Below, one piece after another: positions 8,701-16,283 of a stretch of 64,000 nt of DNA. Source of the DNA: Methylopila sp. Yamaguchi (GTDB lineage Bacteria; Pseudomonadota; Alphaproteobacteria; Rhizobiales; Methylopilaceae); the NCBI RefSeq assembly GCF_002897035.1, contig NZ_BAUX01000012.1, forward strand, positions 1 through 64,000, given 5' to 3'. A model generated the notes under the pieces. That model did no database searches. It had not been told where the DNA came from and saw only the letters and a list, made by a program, of their open reading frames with translations. The translations under genes were made by a program, and so were the position numbers. The first letter of the stretch is position 1; each line of letters opens with the position of its first letter.

Positions 8701-9114
8701 TCAGAGCGGTTCGGTGACCGCGCGGAACGAGACGGTCGCGCGGCGAAGGCCGTTCTCGGCGGCGCGGCCGGAGTCCGTGAAGCGCCAGGAGAGGCTCGCA
8801 AGGCGGTGGCCTTGGGGCGCGAGCGCGGCGCCGTCGAGCCGGCGCACCAGCCGGTCGGCCACCTTAAGCGCCTCCGCCAGTCCGCCCTCGCGCGACACCA
8901 CCTCCAGCGCGAACAGGTGTTCTTCGACCGGCGCGGCGTCGCCCGAGACGTCGCGAGTCTCGACGCCGCCGAGCGCGACGTAGGGCGCCGCGGCCGCGCG
9001 GGGCGGCTCGTCGTAGACGCGGGCGCCTCCGAGCAGCGCGGCGAGCGCCGCATCGGAAGTAACGTGCTGGTACACGGCTGCGCGAAGCGACAAGGTGGAG
9101 GAGGTTTCGCTCAC
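8701..9114 (-). CDS. GTA tail terminator-like protein, DUF3168 (gp8)
   Basis: The product is 137 aa: LRAAVYQHVTSDAALAALLGGARVYDEPP followed by PYVALGGVETRD, matching DUF3168. RcGTA gp8 caps the tail tube at the neck. The start is a GTG at 9114 whose last bases form a GTGA overlap with the gp7 stop; no ATG lies nearby. The GTGA junction supports translational coupling with gp7. Confidence 0.88.
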   Translation of the reverse strand: MSETSSTLSLRAAVYQHVTSDAALAALLGGARVYDEPPRAAAAPYVALGGVETRDVSGDAAPVEEHLFALEVVSREGGLAEALKVADRLVRRLDGAALAPQGHRLASLSWRFTDSGRAAENGLRRATVSFRAVTEPL

Positions 9115-9449
9115 GGCGTCGTCTCCTCGCAGAGCAACTCCTCGAACCGCTCGTCGGCGTCGGCCAGGCGCACGGAAAGCACATCGAACGTCCGCTCGCG
9201 CCAGAGCACGCGATGGCCGCCGGTGAGGTCGCCGCGGGCGCGCAGCGTCACGCGGTAGAGCCGGGAGAGACCAAGCGCGAAGCCGCGTTGGGTCTCCGCG
9301 GCGTTCAGCGGCTCGACGCTCGCGAACGCCTCGCCGGCGCTGGCGAAGCTGCGCGCGACGCCGCCGGCGCCGTCCGGCGTCTCGACCGGCGCGAGGATCT
9401 CGACCTGCCGCCGCAGGGCGCCGAGGGGAAGCGCGACCACGCCGCTCAC
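9111..9449 (-). CDS. GTA head closure / head-tail adaptor protein (gp7)
   Basis: The product is 112 aa, with VEILAPVETPDGAGGVARSF near the N-terminus and YRVTLRARGDLTGGHRVLWRERTFDVLSV, the typical fold of SPP1 gp16-like head closure proteins. It occupies the stopper position between the gp6 connector and the gp8 terminator. It overlaps gp6 at the start (ATGA at 9449-9446) and gp8 at the end. Confidence 0.88.
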   Translation of the reverse strand: MSGVVALPLGALRRQVEILAPVETPDGAGGVARSFASAGEAFASVEPLNAAETQRGFALGLSRLYRVTLRARGDLTGGHRVLWRERTFDVLSVRLADADERFEELLCEETTP

Positions 9450-9976
9450 AGCCGAAGCTCTCGATAGGGCGCGAGCAGCCCCGCGACGTCGGCGGGCGGC
9501 CCGTCGCTCGCGCTGCGGCGCTCGAAGCCGTCCGCCACCAGCCGGCGCAGCGCGAGCCGCAGCGACTCCGGGATCTCCTCCGGCGCGCCATAGCCGCAGG
9601 CCATGTCGATCTCGACGATCCGGCCCACCGGAGGCGGACGCAGCAACGTCAGCCGCTCCGCCGCCCAGTCGAAGCGCCAGTCGGCGGGATCGACCGCGTC
9701 CAGTCCGCCGTCCGGGCGGCGCACGCGCACCTCCTCGACGTCGCGCACCGGCCGGGGTTTCAGCGCGATGACGCCATCCGCCGGCGCGGCCGCGTCGAGC
9801 CGCCAGCGCTGGGCGACCAGCACCCGGCGCGTCAGCCGTTCGACCGTGTCGCGGGCGCTCGCGATCAGCGCGAGCACGAGGTCATCCTCGGCGTCGTGCT
9901 CCAGGCGCAGATAGGCCTTCGCGTCCGCCAGACCGAGAGGCTCGGCCGCGGGCGCGGTGAGAAGAACGGCGGGCAT
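9446..9976 (-). CDS. GTA head-tail connector / adaptor protein (gp6)
   Basis: This 176-aa protein contains LGLADAKAYLRLEHDAEDDLVLALIASARDTVERLTRRVL, the N-terminal helical signature of gp6-like head-tail connectors, and ends with a helical VADGFERR region. In RcGTA it forms the dodecameric ring below the portal. A 190-bp non-coding gap with a palindromic repeat separates it from the capsid gene, unusual for this otherwise tightly packed block. Confidence 0.88.
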   Translation of the reverse strand: MPAVLLTAPAAEPLGLADAKAYLRLEHDAEDDLVLALIASARDTVERLTRRVLVAQRWRLDAAAPADGVIALKPRPVRDVEEVRVRRPDGGLDAVDPADWRFDWAAERLTLLRPPPVGRIVEIDMACGYGAPEEIPESLRLALRRLVADGFERRSASDGPPADVAGLLAPYRELRL

Positions 9977-10063
9977 GGGCTTGGGACCCTCGTGATACGA
10001 AAACGCCCGCCGGGACGCCGGCGGGCGCAGGGAAGACAGATGAAGGCGATCGGGCTCCCTCCC

Positions 10064-10160
10064 CGTCACGCCGGCGCTTTCCCACGGGCATCCACGACTG
10101 CGGCGTCGAACGCGTCGATTGCGGGCAAGTCGTGGATGCCCGCCAAGGCGGGCATGACGA
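10064..10160. repeat. Dispersed palindromic repeat, copy C (gp5/gp6 junction)
   Basis: The element begins CCGTCACGCCGGCG and ends GGCGGGCATGACG. Inverted arms GGGCATCCACGACT and AAGTCGTGGATGCCC lie inside. It is a different sequence type from copies A and B but is related to the element at 63732-63829. It fills the non-coding gap between gp6 and the capsid gene. Confidence 0.7.
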
Positions 10161-10166
10161 GATGGA

Positions 10167-11435
10167 TCAGCTCGCGCTGAACCGCAGCGTCTTGATGGCG
10201 TCGAAGTCCTGCACGCCGCCGCCGACCCGCTTCGTGGTGTAGAACAGCACGTAGGGCTTGGAGGTGAAGGGATCGCGCAGGGTGCGCACGCCGATCCGGT
10301 CCACCACCAGATAGCCGCGGCGGAAGTCGCCGAAGGCGATGGCGTGAGCGTCCGCCGCGACGTCGGGCATGGCCTCGGCCTCGACAAGCGGGAAGCCCAT
10401 CAGCGTGGCTTCGGCGCCCGGCGCGGCCGGCGGCTCCCACAGGTACCGCCCATCGGCGTCCTTGAGCTTGCGGACGGTCGCCTGCGTGCGCCGGTTCATC
10501 ACGAAATGGGCGTTGCGCCGGTAGCCGGAGCGGAGCGCGTAGACGAGGTCGAGCAGCTTGTCGGAAGGGTTGCTCGCCGGGAAGGCGCCGGCTGCGCCCG
10601 TCGCCACATAGCCGATCGAACCCCAGGTCCAGCTGGCGTTCGCCACCTTGGTCGGCGTCAGGAAGCCTTGCGGGCGGGTCACGCCGTCGCCGGTGACGAA
10701 GGCCACGCTTTCCTGCTCGGCGAAGGCGGTTTCGACCTCCTGGGCGATCCACTGGTCGAGGTCGACCGCGGCGTCGTCCAGCAGCGTCTGCGTCGCCGCC
10801 GGCATGGCGAACAGCTCCATGGCGGGGAAGGCCAGCTCGTCCAGCGCCGGCGTCGCGGACTGGGCGCGGGCCGCGGTCTCCGCCGCCCAGCCGGAGGCGA
10901 AGCCTTCGGTCGCGAACGGCTTGCGGAACACGGAGGCCGTCACCTGCTGCACGCTGGCGATGGCGCGGATCGGCGAGACCTCGGCGAGCTTGCGGCCGAT
11001 CTCGCGCTCGGTCTCCTCCGGAACCAGATAGCCGCCCTGGGCGTCGGTGCCGGCGACAAGCGCCTTGGACTCGAGTCCTTTGAGCGAGGAAACCTCGCCG
11101 CGGCGGACATAGGCGTCGAACGCCGCCTTGTGCTCGCGGATCACGAGCCGCGCGGGCGAGCCCGCGGCCTCCAGCGCCGGCCGGCGGCCTTTGAGCGCGA
11201 GATCGTCCAGCAGCTTCTGCTGCCGGTCGAGCGCGTCGTCCAGCCGGGCGAGCTTCTCGCTGGTCACCGGGTCCGGCGACAGTCGCTGCTCGATCTCGGC
11301 CAGCCGCTCGTCGTTCACCTCCTTGAAGCTCTCGAAGGCGCGCATGAAGTCGTCGAAGGCGTGGACCACCTCGAGGCTGGAGGGCGCGGCGCCCGCCGCC
11401 TTGGTTTCAGGCGAGGCGAAATCGGAGAACGTCAT
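10167..11435 (-). CDS. HK97-family major capsid protein (GTA gp5)
   Basis: This 422-aa protein has an N-terminal delta-domain-like coiled coil (residues 25-90, rich in Glu/Leu/Asp). The HK97 capsid core starts near ALVAGTDAQGGYLVPEETEREI (about 127). Later landmarks are FATEGFASGWAAE, a QTLLDDAAVDLDQWI helix and the C-terminal RRGYLVVDRIGVRTLRDPFT. The cleavage site probably lies before the core, around residues 100-125; this is inference. It builds the GTA head shell. Start ATG 11435. A 230-bp gap with repeat copy B separates it from the protease gene. Confidence 0.93.
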   Translation of the reverse strand: MTFSDFASPETKAAGAAPSSLEVVHAFDDFMRAFESFKEVNDERLAEIEQRLSPDPVTSEKLARLDDALDRQQKLLDDLALKGRRPALEAAGSPARLVIREHKAAFDAYVRRGEVSSLKGLESKALVAGTDAQGGYLVPEETEREIGRKLAEVSPIRAIASVQQVTASVFRKPFATEGFASGWAAETAARAQSATPALDELAFPAMELFAMPAATQTLLDDAAVDLDQWIAQEVETAFAEQESVAFVTGDGVTRPQGFLTPTKVANASWTWGSIGYVATGAAGAFPASNPSDKLLDLVYALRSGYRRNAHFVMNRRTQATVRKLKDADGRYLWEPPAAPGAEATLMGFPLVEAEAMPDVAADAHAIAFGDFRRGYLVVDRIGVRTLRDPFTSKPYVLFYTTKRVGGGVQDFDAIKTLRFSAS

Positions 11436-11554
11436 GGACGAAGACCTTTCGTGCTGAGGAAGCAAGGCGCGCGGCTCTGGCGACCCCGACCGGAAGCCGG
11501 GGACGAGAGCTCGCGCGGATGACGTCGAAAAGCGGCTGGCGTCGTCTCCCCGCG

Positions 11555-11641
11555 CCGTCTTGGTCCGGCTTGACCGGACCATCCATCGCGGACGGGCTCG
11601 ACGCCGGCGATGGGTCCCCCGGTCAAGCCGGAGGACGACGG
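11555..11641. repeat. Dispersed palindromic repeat, copy B (gp4/gp5 junction)
   Basis: It is nearly identical to copy A: GGTCCGGCTTGACCGGACC at the left, CCCCCGGTCAAGCCGGAGGA at the right and a variable middle of about 35 bp. It sits in the otherwise empty gap between the protease and capsid genes. Confidence 0.75.
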
Positions 11642-11665
11642 AGAGCTTGAGGACGCCGGTCCGGG

Positions 11666-12202
11666 TCAAGCCGGCGCGGGTTGGAGGAAGGGAGAAGAGC
11701 CCTTCACCGCGCCGACGCGGGCGTCGGGCAGCATCGGGAAGGTGACGACCGAGATTTCCCAGAGGTCGACCTCGACGAGACGGCGCACGCCGCCGGGCTC
11801 GCGGGCGTGGCGAACGGGGCGAAACCCGATGGACAGGCCATCGAGCCCGCCCTGGCGCAGCAGCGCATGCACCTCGCGGGCGCGGGTCACGGCCAGGTTG
11901 AGCCGCCCGCGGACGCGCAGGCCGCGCCGGTCCTCGGCGAGGCTCTCCCAAGCGCCGATCGGCTCGGCCGGGTCGTGCTGGAACAGAAAGCGCACGCCGC
12001 GCGGGCCCCGCCGGGCGAGGCTCGCCGCGAAGGCCCCGCGCGCCACCCGGTCGCGGCCGAGATCGACCACGTCGAACAGGCTGGCGTAGCCCTCGATCGT
12101 CCCGTCGACAGAGACGGCGGGCGAAACGGGCAGGCGCTTGGTCTCGGCGCGAGCGCGCAGGCGCGACGGGTCGGCGACCCGCCGGATAAGCGTTTCGGGC
12201 AT
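11666..12202 (-). CDS. HK97-family prohead protease (GTA gp4)
   Basis: This 178-aa serine protease of the HK97 prohead family has IEGYASLFDVVDLGRDRVARGAF near residue 36, the catalytic-His region FLFQHDPAEPIG (around 72) and the catalytic-Ser region GLSIGFRP (around 120). The later LWEISVVTFPMLPDARV is also conserved. It cleaves the capsid N-terminal domain during head maturation. Start ATG 12202. In RcGTA it closely follows the portal; here the RES/Xre module and a terminator are in between. Confidence 0.9.
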   Translation of the reverse strand: MPETLIRRVADPSRLRARAETKRLPVSPAVSVDGTIEGYASLFDVVDLGRDRVARGAFAASLARRGPRGVRFLFQHDPAEPIGAWESLAEDRRGLRVRGRLNLAVTRAREVHALLRQGGLDGLSIGFRPVRHAREPGGVRRLVEVDLWEISVVTFPMLPDARVGAVKGSSPFLQPAPA

Positions 12203-12247
12203 GGGCTCACCTCGCTGAGAGGACGGACGAACCGGACCGCAGGCACG

Positions 12248-12268
12248 AAAAAGCCCGCCGAAGCGGGC
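12248..12268 (-). terminator. Intrinsic terminator after the RES toxin gene, upstream of gp4
   Basis: On the minus strand there is GCCCGC, a TTCG tetraloop, GCGGGC and then five T residues. It lies 63 bp after the RES stop codon and 46 bp before the protease start, in the direction of the GTA genes. It would end transcription coming from the portal and toxin genes. Confidence 0.75.
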
Positions 12269-12330
12269 CCGAACGGGATCAGTTAGTCGGCCGTTGTCGC
12301 GCACCAACGGCTGCGCGCGCGGTGGTCGGC

Positions 12331-13011
12331 TCAGGACACCTTGCTCATGCGAACGCCGTCCCATGCGAACACGACCTGATCGCCCTGACGCACGTTTTGA
12401 ATCACCGAGGGACGAAACGCGGCCAGGCACGACCCGCTGGGAAAACGCACGGACGGGTAGAGAAGGCCATTTCCTCCGCCGGCCCTGATGGATCGCGCCA
12501 GAGCCTGCCCGGCGGGATAGCCGGCAGCAGGATCGGGGTTCAGGCTGGGGTGCCCAGGCTCGTCCCGTAGATCATGGAAGCGGCACGCGAAGCCGGCGAG
12601 CAACTGGCGGTACGCCACCAACTCTTGCGCCGCCCCGGCTTCGCGGAGAGCGTTCGCCATGTGGAACGTCACCTCGCGCTCGGCGGTCTCCGCGCCCGCC
12701 GGGCCGAACGCCGCGTACCAGCACCCGCGGTCCTCGTCGTTGAACCGGTTGCCCGGAGGCTTCGCATGGCAGAAGGCCGCGTTGATGAACGACCAGCCGT
12801 AGCCGTAGCTCTCATTAAGCAACTCGCCGGGATCGACCCCGAGCGGCAACGCCGAAGCGCGCAGCCGCGCGGAGGTGAGGCCTTCCAGGGCGTTCAGAAC
12901 CGCCTGTTCCTCGTCGTCGTCCGCAAGCGGCGCGACGGCAGGCTCGTCGATGTAGGCCGAGGCGATCAGCCGAACGGTGCGACCCTCGACGAAGTCGGTC
13001 TCGGGGATCAC
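12331..13011 (-). CDS. RES-domain toxin inserted in the GTA cluster
   Basis: This 226-aa protein has a RES domain. Visible conserved residues are Arg89 in GNRFND, the aromatic pair Trp98-Tyr99, Glu113 in EREVTFH and Ser187 in LLYPSVR, in the order and spacing of the family. RES toxins studied so far destroy NAD+ or ADP-ribosylate PRPP synthetase, and are neutralised by an Xre/MbcA/ParS-type partner. The start is a GTG at 13011 that overlaps the antitoxin stop (GTGA), so toxin translation is coupled to antitoxin synthesis. It reads in the same direction as the GTA genes but has no role in known GTAs. Toxicity is inference from family. Confidence 0.88.
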   Translation of the reverse strand: MIPETDFVEGRTVRLIASAYIDEPAVAPLADDDEEQAVLNALEGLTSARLRASALPLGVDPGELLNESYGYGWSFINAAFCHAKPPGNRFNDEDRGCWYAAFGPAGAETAEREVTFHMANALREAGAAQELVAYRQLLAGFACRFHDLRDEPGHPSLNPDPAAGYPAGQALARSIRAGGGNGLLYPSVRFPSGSCLAAFRPSVIQNVRQGDQVVFAWDGVRMSKVS

Positions 13012-13418
13012 AAGCCGCCGCGAAGGCCGTCGAGATACCGACGGGTCCTCAGCATTTGCGGGATCCCGCCCTCGATCATCAACGCGACCGGGGATTTGCC
13101 TTGAAACAGCGGCCCCGTGTTCGGCGAGGTCGGCCAGGCGCTCACCAAGTCCTGGTTGAACAGCAGCCGCAGCGCCTTGAAGATGCCGACGATCAGGCTG
13201 GCCCGGGTGATCTTGTCCTGATCGAGCCGGCCGTGGAAGCTCCCCGCCTTCATGCGATTCCAGGTTGCGATCGGAACGTCGAAGAGCGCAGCCGCATCCC
13301 TGTTCGTAAGGCTCCAGAACGCGCAGGCCCGCACGACCGCCTTCACGATCGTCGCTGTCCTGTCCGTAGCCTCCGGCTGGATCGGTGGGACGAAAGCCCT
13401 GGGAGCCTCCAACGCCAT
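13008..13418 (-). CDS. Xre/MbcA/ParS-type antitoxin of the RES module
   Basis: This 136-aa protein has a helix-turn-helix-like segment at about 35-60 (WSLTNRDAAALFDVPIATWNRMK). The C-terminal MbcA/ParS toxin-binding region is at about 80-136, with the usual NTGPLFQGKSPVALMIEGG core and an RRYLDGLRGGL end. It directly precedes the RES toxin with a 4-bp overlap, the standard antitoxin-toxin order. I chose ATG 13418 (MALEAPRAF). An in-frame ATG further upstream would begin inside the palindromic operator and is less likely. It probably binds the palindrome at 13436-13455 to repress its own operon. Confidence 0.85.
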   Translation of the reverse strand: MALEAPRAFVPPIQPEATDRTATIVKAVVRACAFWSLTNRDAAALFDVPIATWNRMKAGSFHGRLDQDKITRASLIVGIFKALRLLFNQDLVSAWPTSPNTGPLFQGKSPVALMIEGGIPQMLRTRRYLDGLRGGL

Positions 13419-13435
13419 CTCCTCTGAAATCCTCG

Positions 13436-13455
13436 GGCATATCATATGATATGCC
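13436..13455. promoter_or_regulatory. 20-bp perfect palindrome, candidate operator of the RES/Xre operon
   Basis: GGCATATCATATGATATGCC is a perfect inverted repeat 17 bp upstream of the antitoxin ATG. It is an AT-rich island in a very GC-rich region. Xre-type antitoxins bind such palindromes, often overlapping the -10 element. The portal stop codon is only about 31 bp upstream, so it falls in a very small promoter gap. Confidence 0.75.
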
Positions 13456-13486
13456 GACGGGAGATCAAGGCTTGGACTTCGTATCA

Positions 13487-14662
13487 TCACGAGGCACCGG
13501 ACGCCTCCCCTGCCCCGTACCCCACCGCCGCGCGCTTCTCGTCGGCAGTGAGATAGTCCGCCGCGCCCACGCGGCGCCAGAGCGACTCGCGCTCTTCGGC
13601 GAGCGCTTCGACGGCGTCGAGGTCCGGGGTCAGCGCCAGCGCCGCGCCATAGGCCGGCGACAGCCATCCCGCGAGGTTCTCGGCCACGCGGCCGAGCAGC
13701 GGCAGCACGGTCTGGCGCCACAGCGCGCGGTTGGCCTCGCGATAGTTGGCGTAGGTCGCGTCGCCCGGGATGCCGAGCAGCATCGGCGGCACCCCAAAGG
13801 CGAGCGCGATCTCCCGCGCCGCGCCGTTTTTCGCGGCGAGGAAGTCCATCTCCTGCGGCGAAAGGGACAAGGGCTTCCAGTCCAGCCCGCCGTCGAGCAG
13901 CAGCGGCCTGCCGGCGTTGGCGGCGCCGGAGAACTGCCCTTCCAACTCCTCCTTCAGCCGTTCGACCTGGTCGTCGGTGAGGCTCGCCCCCTCGGCGCCC
14001 CTGTAGACCAACGCGCCGGAGGGCCGCGCGGCGTTGTCGAGCAGGGCCTTGTTCCAGGCGGAGGCGGCGTTGTGCAGGTCGAGGGCGGTGGCCGCAGGCT
14101 CCAGCGGGCTCAGGCCGTAGTGGTCGTCGAGCGGATGGAACAGCGTCAGGTGCAGGATCGGCGGCACCGGCTCGGCGCGCTGGTCGAAGCGCACGAGCTC
14201 GGCCCCGACGCGGTACTCGTAGGCCTCGGGCCAGCCCTCCGCGCCGGGAACCACGCGCATCCGGTCCGGCCTCAGCGCATGAAGCTCGCGCACCTCGTCG
14301 CCCAAGGTCACCGCCTCGACATAGGCGTTGCCGGCGATCAGCAGCTGCGAGACCAGAGTCTCGACGAGGCCCGCCCGCCCCTGCCGCGGGTTCGGGCGCT
14401 CGAGCAACGCCATGAGCGGATGCCCCTCGAGCTCCCGCCCCGCCTCCATCAGCGTCAGCGGGGTGCCGCCGGCGGCCTCGGCGACCAGGCGCACCGCACG
14501 ATGGACGATGGGATTCCGCTGGTAGCCCTCGCGGGCGAGGCTCGTCGGATCGCGCGGGCTCCACACCGCTCGTCCGCCGCCGTGCAGCGCCAGCAGACCC
14601 CCGGCGCGGGAGGCCTTCGCCTCAAGCGCCCGGCCAAGAAGGCGAGCGAAAGGAAACGCCAT
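13487..14662 (-). CDS. HK97-family portal protein (GTA gp3)
   Basis: This 391-aa portal has the family landmarks YQRNPIVHRAVRLVAEAAGGTPL, AGNAYVEAV, HALRPDRMRVVPG, HPLDDHYGLSPLEPAATALDLH, and the C-terminal FGVPPMLLGIPGDATYANYREANRALWRQTVLP. It forms the DNA entry ring of the GTA head. Start ATG 14662 is preceded by GGAG with 6-bp spacing; upstream in-frame codons to 14860 lack portal similarity. In known GTAs it directly follows the large terminase, but here 1.6 kb with two opposite-strand genes separate them, so it needs its own promoter. I saw no convincing one in 14663-14858. Confidence 0.92.
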   Translation of the reverse strand: MAFPFARLLGRALEAKASRAGGLLALHGGGRAVWSPRDPTSLAREGYQRNPIVHRAVRLVAEAAGGTPLTLMEAGRELEGHPLMALLERPNPRQGRAGLVETLVSQLLIAGNAYVEAVTLGDEVRELHALRPDRMRVVPGAEGWPEAYEYRVGAELVRFDQRAEPVPPILHLTLFHPLDDHYGLSPLEPAATALDLHNAASAWNKALLDNAARPSGALVYRGAEGASLTDDQVERLKEELEGQFSGAANAGRPLLLDGGLDWKPLSLSPQEMDFLAAKNGAAREIALAFGVPPMLLGIPGDATYANYREANRALWRQTVLPLLGRVAENLAGWLSPAYGAALALTPDLDAVEALAEERESLWRRVGAADYLTADEKRAAVGYGAGEASGAS

Positions 14663-14858
14663 GGCGCTCTCCATCTTGCTATAAACGTCAGCAACAATGA
14701 CGCGAAATCGCGCCTTGCGCTGCATCGCAAAGTCGAAAATTACGCATTGCAACGTGCGTGGCGCCACATTCAAGTGGAACAAAGTGTTCAAGGGCGCGTT
14801 CTGCGTGCCGAGGGGCCCAATTGACCATCCGGATCGGACGGTCGAAGAAGGCAAAGTC

Positions 14859-15755
14859 ATGAAAAATCTGCTTCTCGGCGGCGTCGCCGCGTTTGCGATC
14901 GTCGCTTCGCCGGTGTCCGGTCTCGCTCAGTCGACCGAACGCGGCGCGCAATCCGAAAGCCCGCGATCCACGGAGTCCGGCGGCGCCGGACGGGCGGAGT
15001 CCGGTTCGAGCGCTGGCCGGGCGGAGTCCGGTTCGAGCGGCAGCCGCATGGAGACCGGCGGCGCCGGGTCGGAGCGCGGCGGCGACCGCGGATCGTCGTC
15101 CGGCGCGGAGATGCGCGGCGAGCGGCCGTCCGCCGCAGAGTCCTCCAAAGACACGCCGTCCGGGCGCCCGTCCGCGGCCGATGCGCCGACGTCGCGCGGC
15201 ACGACCGAACGCTCGGGCGGAGCGACGTCATCCGACACGAAGCCGTCCGCCGACACGAAATCGACGTCCGACACGAAATCCATGGAGCGCGACGAGAAGC
15301 TCCGCGAGCGCTCCGAGCGATCGGGCGGCGCCCGCGAGACGACGGACCGGCCCGACCGGGAACGCATGGGCGGCGACAGCTCCCGCTCAAGCACGGAGCG
15401 ATCGACGACGACTGAGCGTCCAAGCTCCGAGCGGTCGACCACCACCGAGCGGTCGACCGAGCGCGACCGGAGCTCCAGCCGGACGTCGGTGAGCATCTCC
15501 AGCGAGAAGCGCAGCACGATCCGCGAGACCATCGTGTCGTCGCCGAGCGTGCGGAAGGTCTCCCGCTCGACGATCGGCGTCGACCTCCGCGTCGGCGTGT
15601 CGGTGCCCCGCACGGTGACGATCGAGCGGCTGCCGCCGCGCATCGTCGAAATCGTGCCGGAGTACGCCGACTACAGCTACTTCGTGCTCGACGACGGCAC
15701 GATCGTGATCGTCGATCCCGCCACCTACGACGTGGTCTACGTCATCGAGGCCTGA
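14859..15755 (+). CDS. Secreted polyampholyte with C-terminal DUF1236
   Basis: This 298-aa protein has a clear signal peptide (MKNLLLGGVAAFAIVASPVSGLAQ). Residues 25-215 form a long disordered region rich in Ser, Thr, Arg, Glu, Asp and Gly, with repeats such as GRAESGSS and ERSTTTER. The last 50 residues (VSVPRTVTIERLPPRIVEIVPEYADYSYFVLDDGTIVIVDP) are a DUF1236 domain, a Rhizobiales periplasmic module of unknown function. It lies on the opposite strand within the GTA cluster, between portal and large terminase, and is not a known GTA component. Start chosen at the signal peptide. A terminator follows. Confidence 0.82.
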   Translation: MKNLLLGGVAAFAIVASPVSGLAQSTERGAQSESPRSTESGGAGRAESGSSAGRAESGSSGSRMETGGAGSERGGDRGSSSGAEMRGERPSAAESSKDTPSGRPSAADAPTSRGTTERSGGATSSDTKPSADTKSTSDTKSMERDEKLRERSERSGGARETTDRPDRERMGGDSSRSSTERSTTTERPSSERSTTTERSTERDRSSSRTSVSISSEKRSTIRETIVSSPSVRKVSRSTIGVDLRVGVSVPRTVTIERLPPRIVEIVPEYADYSYFVLDDGTIVIVDPATYDVVYVIEA

Positions 15756-15763
15756 GCGCCCCG

Positions 15764-15801
15764 ACGTTCCGCCGGGAACAATCGCTCCCGGCGGGACGTT
15801 T
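15764..15801 (+). terminator. Inverted repeat / terminator after the DUF1236 gene
   Basis: Arms ACGTTCCGCCGGGA and TCCCGGCGGGACGT pair over about 14 bp (one G-T type mismatch) around an 8-base loop, followed by a short T run. It starts 9 bp after the stop codon. The T run is short, so termination efficiency is uncertain. Confidence 0.6.
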
Positions 15802-15862
15802 CGCATCGACGCCGGCCGCTCCGCTTGCGGCCCGGTCGGCTGCGACGGAAGGAGCAGGTTCC

Positions 15863-16270
15863 ATGAAACGGCGCATCGCATTGGCGCTCGCCACCGCGGC
15901 GCTTCTGACCTTTTCATTCGAGGCCGTGGCGCAAAGCGGCGGTTCTTCCGGCGGCGGCTCGTCGGGCGGATCCTCGTCCAGCGGGTCCGCTGGCAGCGGC
16001 TCGTCCGCCACCGGCGGCGGCTCGTCGACGAGCGGCTCCGGCGCCGCGGGCACGGCGGCCCCTCGAACCGGTGGAACGATGGGGACCGGGAACGACGCGG
16101 CTGCGGCGAAGCAGGGCGGCTTGGAACGCGGCTCGAGCGGCGTCGCCGGACGGAACAGGCAGGGCGGCGGCGGAGGCTCGATGGCGGGGTCAACCGAGAA
16201 CAGAGCGGACGATCCCTCGCTGAACCAGGGCATCTACCGCGACCCTGGCAAGGCCCGCAGCGACCGCTGA
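15863..16270 (+). CDS. Secreted Gly/Ser-rich small protein
   Basis: This 135-aa protein has a signal peptide (MKRRIALALATAALLTFSFEAVAQ) and then residues 25-65 almost entirely Gly and Ser. A polar tail ends in DDPSLNQGIYRDPGKARSDR. A strong GGAAGGAG site precedes the ATG. No domain is recognised; function is unknown. It shares low-complexity, exported character and strand with the DUF1236 gene 107 bp upstream, and its 3' end converges on the large terminase with only 13 bp between the stop codons. Confidence 0.7.
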   Translation: MKRRIALALATAALLTFSFEAVAQSGGSSGGGSSGGSSSSGSAGSGSSATGGGSSTSGSGAAGTAAPRTGGTMGTGNDAAAAKQGGLERGSSGVAGRNRQGGGGGSMAGSTENRADDPSLNQGIYRDPGKARSDR

Positions 16271-16283
16271 GGCGCCGCGCGCT

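Noticed and set aside
6424-11641. Palindromic repeats as part of a CRISPR array
   Set aside because: Copies lie in single gaps kilobases apart with no regular spacers and no cas genes.
13385-14824. Plus-strand 479-aa frame opposite the portal gene
   Set aside because: Shadow of the portal coding frame, with no domain, poor composition and no ribosome site.
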